Positions 42,294-48,100 of a DNA stretch of 50,541 bases are shown here, piece by piece. The position numbers were made by a program, and so were the translations under genes. Under the pieces are notes generated by a model, which saw only the letters and a list, made by a program, of their open reading frames with translations, did no database searches and was not told where the DNA came from. Source of the DNA: a virus; IMG/VR virus record IMGVR_UViG_3300033153_004262, positions 1 through 50,541 of that record, one strand, 5' to 3'. Positions within the stretch are counted from its first letter, which is position 1. Each line of letters starts with the position of its first letter.

Positions 42294-42322
42294 AGTATAG
42301 CACAACTTACAACTAATGTCAA
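42294..42322 (-). promoter_or_regulatory. Sigma70 promoter for the three small early genes
   Basis: On the minus strand TTGACA (42322-42317), exactly 17 bases, then TATACT (42299-42294). Upstream of the -35 is AAAAGGCC, the same as at the promoter at 40607; the AAGGCCTT junction is an 8-bp palindrome and may be a shared operator. Confidence 0.88.
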
Positions 42323-42378
42323 GGCCTTTTCACAACTATTTTCACAACTATCTTTTTGCAGGTGCGGGAACAAAAGGC

Positions 42379-42428
42379 GTCGTGACGGTCTAAATAGGCG
42401 CGATTAAGGTCAAACCCCCCGTCACGAC
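42379..42428. repeat. Inverted repeat between the divergent promoters
   Basis: GTCGTGACGG (42379-42388) and CCGTCACGAC (42419-42428) are exact reverse complements, 30 bases apart. GC-rich against an AT-rich surround. Possible regulator-binding pair or cruciform in the control region. Confidence 0.6.
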
Positions 42429-42472
42429 CCAACTGTCCAAATCCATCTTCTTGTCGCTCCGCGCCTTCGACA

Positions 42473-42488
42473 TAGAGCTTCCGCTCTA
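42473..42488. repeat. TAGAGC-GGAA-GCTCTA hairpin, copy 2 (inverted)
   Basis: Reverse complement of the hairpin at 39372-39387, with matching flanks (TCAA-x-ACTAGAGCGG on the minus strand). Lies in the 557-base gap between the early and late units. Confidence 0.6.
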
Positions 42489-42539
42489 GTCTTGACACTC
42501 CGTGCCTTCAAAAATTCAACATCTTGACTCCTTGCTCAC

Positions 42540-42559
42540 TCCTACATCCTCCTACATCC
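42540..42559 (+). repeat. Two tandem copies of TCCTACATCC
   Basis: An exact 10-base direct repeat, one helical turn long, ending 37 bases before the late promoter -35 box. It is a candidate activator site. Confidence 0.55.
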
Positions 42560-42596
42560 GCTCTATGAGCGCATCTACAAGCATTTCATTTTTTCC

Positions 42597-42625
42597 TTGA
42601 CAAATTGGACAAACTATGATATAAT
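42597..42625 (+). promoter_or_regulatory. Perfect sigma70 promoter for the rightward (late/structural) operon
   Basis: TTGACA at 42597-42602, exactly 17 bases, TATAAT at 42620-42625. It points at the terminase genes starting at 42795. No other strong promoter is seen on the plus strand before the structural genes. Confidence 0.9.
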
Positions 42626-42753
42626 CAGGAGTAGTAGTATAATTATAAATATAAATATGTTGGTGCTTCTTCTCCTTGTCTGTCCTCCTATACTGGGGGT
42701 GTTTCCAATGGGTCGCTAACAACAAAAATTGATTACAAGATACTTTTGGGGAA

Positions 42754-42782
42754 TGACCAGCCAGCATAACAAACTGGCTGGT
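42754..42782 (+). other. Perfect hairpin just before the first late gene
   Basis: GACCAGCCAG (42754-42763) pairs with CTGGCTGGTC (42773-42782): 10 bp, 9-base loop, ending 12 bases before ATG 42795. There is no U run. The first late gene lacks a clear Shine-Dalgarno, so the hairpin may control its translation or be a protein-binding or packaging-start site. Confidence 0.6.
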
Positions 42783-42794
42783 CTACAATAACAA

Positions 42795-43199
42795 ATGTCT
42801 AAAACAGTAACTCCATTTGTTCCAACAGTAACAGCGACATCTCGCCAAGAAGAGGTGGATGCCTTACTAGAGCAGTACCCTGATGACATAGATTTACCGG
42901 CCACAGGCGATTTAACACTAAAGCTTTTGATGGCCAGTCTGCTGGGGCAGATCAAATTCTCTCCCTCTGAGATAGTCACTTTAACTAATGTGATGAGAAA
43001 AACGGTACCCGATGCTCCTAAGCGAATAAAGGTGGAAACCAAAATAGCCCCTGAGAAATACCTAGAGGCGGCGTTAAACTTTAACGAAGAAGCGTTTAAT
43101 AGAATGACAGCTACAGCTAAAGCACTTATACCGATAGTAGAGGCAAAGACTTTAGCTGTTAATGCGGTATTGCGAATAGAAAAAAACGATGGCGAATAA
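42795..43199 (+). CDS. Putative small terminase subunit
   Basis: The 134-residue product precedes and overlaps the large terminase gene by 11 bases. It has an N-terminal disordered stretch, a helical centre (LTLKLLMASLLGQIKFSPSEIVTLTNVMRK) that could be a DNA-binding helix pair, and an acidic C-terminal end. It would recognise phage DNA and regulate packaging. Assigned by position and size, since small terminases are poorly conserved. Confidence 0.55.
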   Translation: MSKTVTPFVPTVTATSRQEEVDALLEQYPDDIDLPATGDLTLKLLMASLLGQIKFSPSEIVTLTNVMRKTVPDAPKRIKVETKIAPEKYLEAALNFNEEAFNRMTATAKALIPIVEAKTLAVNAVLRIEKNDGE

Positions 43200-44664
43200 A
43201 GCTTTATCGCGTATACAGCTTTCCTTAAAGAGAAGGCAAATAGTAGATGCACAGAAGTGGGCATGGTTTGATTACATAGGATGGGAACCGCATAGAAAAC
43301 AGATACCATGTCATGCTTCGTTAGCTCGCAATAGGTATACGTGTGCCGGTCGCCGTGGAGGGAAAACAGCTTGGGCGGCCAAAGAAGCTGGAGCCTATAT
43401 GATAGCGGGGCCGTATAGAATATGGTTGGTTGGCCCCAGATATGATGACGTTAATATGGAGTTTCGTGCTATATTAGAAGATTTAGAGCATGAAGCTAAC
43501 CCACATGACTTCACCGTTAAGGTACATAATCCTAGCGGTGGTAATATGCGCATCTGTCTATCGAATGGCTCCGAATGTCTAGGTCGTTCTACCGCACAAT
43601 CTGGTAAGTTCCAGATAGTAGGAGAGGAGGTTGATCTTCTAATTCTATGTGAGGGTGCTAGAATACAGGGACTAGGAGGGGAAGGTGGTGTATGGGAAAC
43701 ACAGTTAGAAGGAAACCTATCGACTAGACTTGGTGATTTAATAGTTCCGACAACGCCAGCCGGGAAAGATAACTTCCTTTATCCGCGTTTCATGAAAGCT
43801 TTATCAGGTGTAGATAAGAACGAATTTGCCTTACAATGGCCGAGTTGGGAAAATCCGACATTCTTAGAAGATCCCGTGGCTCTTATGAGTCGTTTATCAC
43901 CCAGAGCTTTTTCGCAAGAGTATCTCGGTGAATTTGTAAGTTGGACTGGTTCTATATGGATTGAGGATTGCGGCTTTAGTGAAAGGCATGTAGTTAATCC
44001 TTTATCTTCCATCCCATCGTGGTGGAAGCGAACAGAAGTTATTGACCCCGGCTGGTCTGACTACTGTTTTTGGATAGCAGCAGTTACAGATGATTTTGGC
44101 GTCACTTATATAGTTGATGAGTTTCACGATAAGCAGAGAACGTTTGATTCTATGGCAAAGATGATACTTCGTAGACGTAGGGAATTCTATGGTGGCGAAG
44201 ATCACGTTCCCTCTGTCATACCTGTATATGTAGACCCAGAGGACCCGCAGTATAGGACTGAATTATCAAAAGCCGCTTTAGAGCAAGGCGGTAGAATCTC
44301 CACTTTACAAGCCGACAACAATGTTATCTTAGGTTTTGAATCTGGTTCCAGAATGTTTAGGACAGATTCTTTATTCATTACTACAGATTGCCCTATATCT
44401 ACAGAAGCATTACGTTACCATGAATGGGGAGACCTATTTAATTCTAAGGGTGGTAGAATAGAAAAGCGTGATGAATACAAACATGCTTCCGATTGTATTA
44501 GGTATTTGTGCATTAGTAATATATTGCCTGCAAGCAGACCTAAAGAAGAAAAGATAATCGAGGGTGTTCCAGTAAGTTCTTTATTTAGTACGGCTTATCC
44601 AGATGGTGTATTTGGTGGCTCCTTTGACAAGTTCAAGGAATTACATGGCGGTAGGGGGTTATAA
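43189..44664 (+). CDS. Terminase large subunit (TerL)
   Basis: The 491-residue product has an ATPase domain with Walker A AGRRGGKTA (53-61), Walker B DLLILCEGARI (149-159) with catalytic Glu155, and the coupling motif VPTTPAGKDNFLY (186-198). The C-terminal RNase-H-like nuclease has Asp286 (VIDPGWSDY), Asp349 (YVDPEDPQY) and Asp435 (KHASDCIRYL). It packs DNA into the capsid and cuts it. The position before Glu155 is Cys, not the usual Asp; this variant may be normal in its subfamily but deserves a check. Confidence 0.9.
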   Translation: MANKALSRIQLSLKRRQIVDAQKWAWFDYIGWEPHRKQIPCHASLARNRYTCAGRRGGKTAWAAKEAGAYMIAGPYRIWLVGPRYDDVNMEFRAILEDLEHEANPHDFTVKVHNPSGGNMRICLSNGSECLGRSTAQSGKFQIVGEEVDLLILCEGARIQGLGGEGGVWETQLEGNLSTRLGDLIVPTTPAGKDNFLYPRFMKALSGVDKNEFALQWPSWENPTFLEDPVALMSRLSPRAFSQEYLGEFVSWTGSIWIEDCGFSERHVVNPLSSIPSWWKRTEVIDPGWSDYCFWIAAVTDDFGVTYIVDEFHDKQRTFDSMAKMILRRRREFYGGEDHVPSVIPVYVDPEDPQYRTELSKAALEQGGRISTLQADNNVILGFESGSRMFRTDSLFITTDCPISTEALRYHEWGDLFNSKGGRIEKRDEYKHASDCIRYLCISNILPASRPKEEKIIEGVPVSSLFSTAYPDGVFGGSFDKFKELHGGRGL

Positions 44665-44665
44665 A

Positions 44666-44920
44666 ATGTCAAAACGACTTTGTGTGGCTTGCAAACAGAA
44701 GGTGAATAAAAACAGAATAATAACTAGGCTTGATATGGGAAAGGTATGTTTTGATTGTTTCGATAAAGTTAGAGATAAGTTTTACGAGACATTTCATATA
44801 GGCTTGATTAGCCGTTCAGCAAAGGTTTTTATTATAACACCGGAAAATGCGGACAAATTTATTAAAAAATTTACCGCACTTAAAGTAAGTTGTTTTAATA
44901 TTATTGAATATATGACTTGA
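44666..44920 (+). CDS. Small zinc-ribbon protein (84 residues)
   Basis: ATG 44666 is chosen because GGGGG lies just upstream; a longer frame overlaps TerL. The product has two Cys pairs, CVACKQK and CFDC (about 20 residues apart), a typical zinc ribbon, then a basic helical tail. Between terminase and portal; may be a packaging accessory or nucleic-acid binder. Confidence 0.65.
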   Translation: MSKRLCVACKQKVNKNRIITRLDMGKVCFDCFDKVRDKFYETFHIGLISRSAKVFIITPENADKFIKKFTALKVSCFNIIEYMT

Positions 44921-44930
44921 GAGAAGGCAA

Positions 44931-46652
44931 ATGAAACTATTTCGTAAGGCCGATAACAAACTAGCGAAGGGTGATTTATACAATCGCTGGCAATCCAGAA
45001 TAAAAAACGCCGAGTTTGCTCGGTATCCATATGAGACTAACTGGGCTCGTTGGATGAATATGATGGATGATAACTTATGGAAGGGTTTGAACTTACCAGA
45101 TGGAAACAAACCGGCTGATGTAAATTTGCTAAAAAGCACATTGATGAGTATTATACCTCATCTAATACTTGAGCCGCCAGAGATAGAAATCAGGGCATAC
45201 AGCCCGCAATTTGTTGACCAAGCTTTCTTTTGGGAAAAGGTTGCAGAATATTTAGAACGTAACCTAGATTTATATGAAGAGTTCTTGCTTTGCGCTTATG
45301 ATGGATTATTACTTGGTGATGGAATAACTAAAGTCGGATATTGGGACGATGTGATGATAGGTTCACAGCCGTGGGCTTCTGGTCTAACGATTCCCCATGG
45401 CATACTAAGGTCGGCCTTTACCAGTTACTCATCATTATTTGAGATATGGCCTGATTATTCAGTTAAAAGATGGCGCGATATTCCCTTTATTATACAGCAG
45501 ACGTGGGCGCATATAGATGATGTAAAATCAACACCGGGATATAATAAACGACTGGTAAATAAACTTGTTCCCACTGCTTCCGCTGAAAAGATATATCAAT
45601 TTGAGACAAGATATGTTACAAAAGACGGAACACAAACTATAGACAATAATGATGAATATGTATTACTTCAAGAGATACACGACTTTAGAAATGGAAAAAT
45701 GCTAGTATGTGCTAATGAGATGGAGGGCTTCCTTTATGAAGGCCCCGAACCATATAGTATAAATCCTTACCAAAACCTTTCCTTCTTTCCAAGACCCGGC
45801 AATCAAGTATGGGGTGATTCGGTATCCCAATCCATAGAAAAGCATATAAAGGATTACAGCGAGGTACAGACCTATGAGATGAACAGGGTGCAACTTGAGG
45901 GGTTAACCAAAGTATTAGTTAAGGCTGGTAATTTAGATGATACTGGTTTGAAGCAATTAGAAGCCAGTACAGGTAATCAGATAATTCAGGTTCCAGATAT
46001 AAAAGATTTTGTAGAAGTATTAGATTATGGTACATCTAAAACTCAATATATATTTGAAACATCTAAAAATAGTTTGGGTGAGATGATAAGGCTTTTGAGT
46101 GGGGTTACACAGCAAGAGCAAGGCAGGCATGAAGCTGGTGTTGAGACTAAATACGAGGCCAGTATGTTGAAGGCTGCGTCTGATGTTAGAAATGCCATGA
46201 GAAAGAAAATGTTTTCTAGGTTTGCTTCGGCTGCGGTGACTAAATTACTTTATGTAGTAAGTTTAGAATACCCACCAGCTAAATTAGTTGAGATGGCTGG
46301 ATTGGGACAAGAATATATTTATCCTGTATCTCAATTCGGCCCCTTTGATGCTTCTAAATTTGTAGTTGATTATGGTATGACGGCATTAAATTCAAGGAAA
46401 GAGCGGATAGAAAAGTTAATGATGTTGCGGCAATTGGTTCCAGAAGGTTTTTTGAATCCAGTAGCTTTGGCTAATATGTCTGTAGATGCGCTAGGCTTTA
46501 ACATGGCAGAGGAATTGGTTATATTTAATGGTATACAGCAAGGTGGTAATGCAGCTACCCAGCAGCAACCTCAGTTAGTAGGGGATATACAGAATTCGAG
46601 AGTTGCTAATCCGGGTACGCAGCCACCGATACAGATGAATCAGGCGGGGTAA
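44931..46652 (+). CDS. Portal protein
   Basis: The 573-residue product has the expected length and position after TerL. It shows an N-terminal helical part (DLYNRWQSRIKNAEFARYPY), a beta-rich wing (DGLLLGDGITKVGYWDD), a long helix region (~300-420: SVSQSIEKHIKDYSEVQTYEMNR, ETSKNSLGEMIRLLSGVTQ with the E-x-x-LSG motif common in portals) and a Gln/Pro-rich C-terminal tail. It forms the dodecameric vertex for DNA entry and exit. Confidence 0.8.
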   Translation: MKLFRKADNKLAKGDLYNRWQSRIKNAEFARYPYETNWARWMNMMDDNLWKGLNLPDGNKPADVNLLKSTLMSIIPHLILEPPEIEIRAYSPQFVDQAFFWEKVAEYLERNLDLYEEFLLCAYDGLLLGDGITKVGYWDDVMIGSQPWASGLTIPHGILRSAFTSYSSLFEIWPDYSVKRWRDIPFIIQQTWAHIDDVKSTPGYNKRLVNKLVPTASAEKIYQFETRYVTKDGTQTIDNNDEYVLLQEIHDFRNGKMLVCANEMEGFLYEGPEPYSINPYQNLSFFPRPGNQVWGDSVSQSIEKHIKDYSEVQTYEMNRVQLEGLTKVLVKAGNLDDTGLKQLEASTGNQIIQVPDIKDFVEVLDYGTSKTQYIFETSKNSLGEMIRLLSGVTQQEQGRHEAGVETKYEASMLKAASDVRNAMRKKMFSRFASAAVTKLLYVVSLEYPPAKLVEMAGLGQEYIYPVSQFGPFDASKFVVDYGMTALNSRKERIEKLMMLRQLVPEGFLNPVALANMSVDALGFNMAEELVIFNGIQQGGNAATQQQPQLVGDIQNSRVANPGTQPPIQMNQAG

Positions 46653-46653
46653 G

Positions 46654-47073
46654 ATGCCAATATATTGTTTTATATGTGAAAATTGCGGTGAGAAAGTTGA
46701 GGAATTAAGAAAATTAGGAAATACTTTCCCGCCTATGTGTAGTTGTAGGCATAATATGGTTATAGATTATAGCGAACAAAAGCCTGTTATGCTGGATGAT
46801 ATACCTGCTTATTTTGATAAGTCAATAAACCAGTGGGTAAATGGCCGCAAAGACAAAGCGACTAAGTATAGAAATGGTGGATATACTATGATAGGTGCAA
46901 ATCATGGTGGAGATGTTACAATGCCTGAGAAAAGATTGTATGGGGACGAGGAATACGAAGAAAAGGTATATGGTAAAACGCCTGAGCAAGAAGCCGATGA
47001 TAGATATTTGGAGTTGATGGTAGATAAAGGTATCGAGGACTCTAACCAAGATTTTGGTGAGGATGGTGAGTAG
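46654..47073 (+). CDS. FmdB-like zinc-ribbon protein
   Basis: The N-terminal PIYCFICENCGEKVEELRKL has the CxxC start of FmdB-type zinc ribbons, and PPMCSCRHNM gives the second pair. The C-terminal half is acidic and disordered. Phage relatives commonly lie near portal genes with unknown roles. ATG is two bases after the portal stop. Confidence 0.65.
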   Translation: MPIYCFICENCGEKVEELRKLGNTFPPMCSCRHNMVIDYSEQKPVMLDDIPAYFDKSINQWVNGRKDKATKYRNGGYTMIGANHGGDVTMPEKRLYGDEEYEEKVYGKTPEQEADDRYLELMVDKGIEDSNQDFGEDGE

Positions 47074-47076
47074 AGG

Positions 47077-47622
47077 GTGAATTTTTTGTTGTTAGTGTTT
47101 GATACAATCGTATGTAGGCTATACGGTACACAAACAGCTACTCATGTTGTGTATAATTGGAATGGCATAGAGGACAGAAACGCTTTAGTAGATTTTGTTA
47201 ATATGTTTGGCGAGACATTGAACATTGGCGCAGGCGCAGAAACGGGGCCTAGTGGGTTTGTTGTTTACAAAATGGCTGGTAACCCTAGAATCAAGTTGTT
47301 AATTACCGCACAAGATGTTGGTCGTCGTAATATTACCGTATTGATAGATTACTTTGAGTTGGTAAATGGCAATTTGGAAACTGCTTATCGAACTCGTTTT
47401 CAGAATATGAGTGAAATTGATTATGCTGGTAAGCAACTTTCATGGACGGTGCCATTGAATAGACAGCATGGTTCTCATGCTAGGATAAAGACTATATATA
47501 ATGAGAGTGCTATGGATGTATATATTGAAGCCAGAGGCATGGGTTTAATGTTTCCGTTTGCTGGTTATGATAATATAGTTGATAGAGAGGTGATAGAAAG
47601 TGCGACGAACAGAGAATTTTAG
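47077..47622 (+). CDS. Hypothetical virion-region protein (181 residues)
   Basis: The GTG start at 47077 is the first in frame; the site is modest. The product is beta-rich with segments GPSGFVVYKMAGNPRIKLLITAQD and NITVLIDYFEL. It may be a tail or fibre component near the surface proteins that follow. No clear signal peptide: the first residues (NFLLLVFDTIVCRLYG) are hydrophobic but have no cleavage-like site. Overlaps the next gene by 23 bases. Confidence 0.5.
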   Translation: MNFLLLVFDTIVCRLYGTQTATHVVYNWNGIEDRNALVDFVNMFGETLNIGAGAETGPSGFVVYKMAGNPRIKLLITAQDVGRRNITVLIDYFELVNGNLETAYRTRFQNMSEIDYAGKQLSWTVPLNRQHGSHARIKTIYNESAMDVYIEARGMGLMFPFAGYDNIVDREVIESATNREF

Positions 47623-48100
47623 TATTAGAACTATTGTAACGGTATTACTTTTAACTGCCTTAGTGGTTAATGTAGCTTATGCTGTAGATATTTATCTTGG
47701 TGAAACTTACAGTGCTTATGCTAACCGTGGTGGTGTCGCAATTCTACGAGACTCTGCTATATTGACTACAGGTTACGTTGCTACCGATTCTATACAGTTG
47801 AAAGGTACTAATAATATAGGAGTCTTTTTTCTTATTACTAAAGGTAGTTTGACTTCTGTGCAGTACAAGTTCCAATTTAGTGCTGATAAAGTTAATTGGT
47901 GTGATGAGGTAACTGAATCAGTGGCTTCTGGTGTTATAACTGTTGTACCGTTATATTATACGGAAACGCTTGGTGCTGCTACTGTTAATTTTATACAGCC
48001 TATTCCTAGTCGTGGGGAATGGCTTAGGGTGTCTATTAAAGGAACTGGAACTGCCACTGGTTCTTTATGCGAAATACAGATTACGGGGAGGGCGATGTAA
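47600..48100 (+). CDS. Exported-type beta-rich tail/adhesin protein (166 residues)
   Basis: GTG 47600 follows GAGAGG at 9 bases. The product starts RRTENFSIRTIVTVLLLTALVVNVAYA then Val-Asp: an Arg-containing n-region, a hydrophobic core and an AYA cleavage site, i.e. a Sec signal peptide. The mature part is beta-rich with two Cys, possibly disulphide-linked (VNWCDE, GSLCEI). It is the first of three such genes in a row (counting across the window ends). Function unknown. Confidence 0.65.
   Translation: MRRTENFSIRTIVTVLLLTALVVNVAYAVDIYLGETYSAYANRGGVAILRDSAILTTGYVATDSIQLKGTNNIGVFFLITKGSLTSVQYKFQFSADKVNWCDEVTESVASGVITVVPLYYTETLGAATVNFIQPIPSRGEWLRVSIKGTGTATGSLCEIQITGRAM

Noticed and set aside
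42552-42767. Minus-strand 71-codon frame in the early/late control region
   Set aside because: It overlaps the perfect rightward promoter and hairpin, and its product has no protein-like pattern.
42716-43309. 197-codon minus-strand frame across the small terminase gene
   Set aside because: Antisense shadow of the terminase operon; no start signal.
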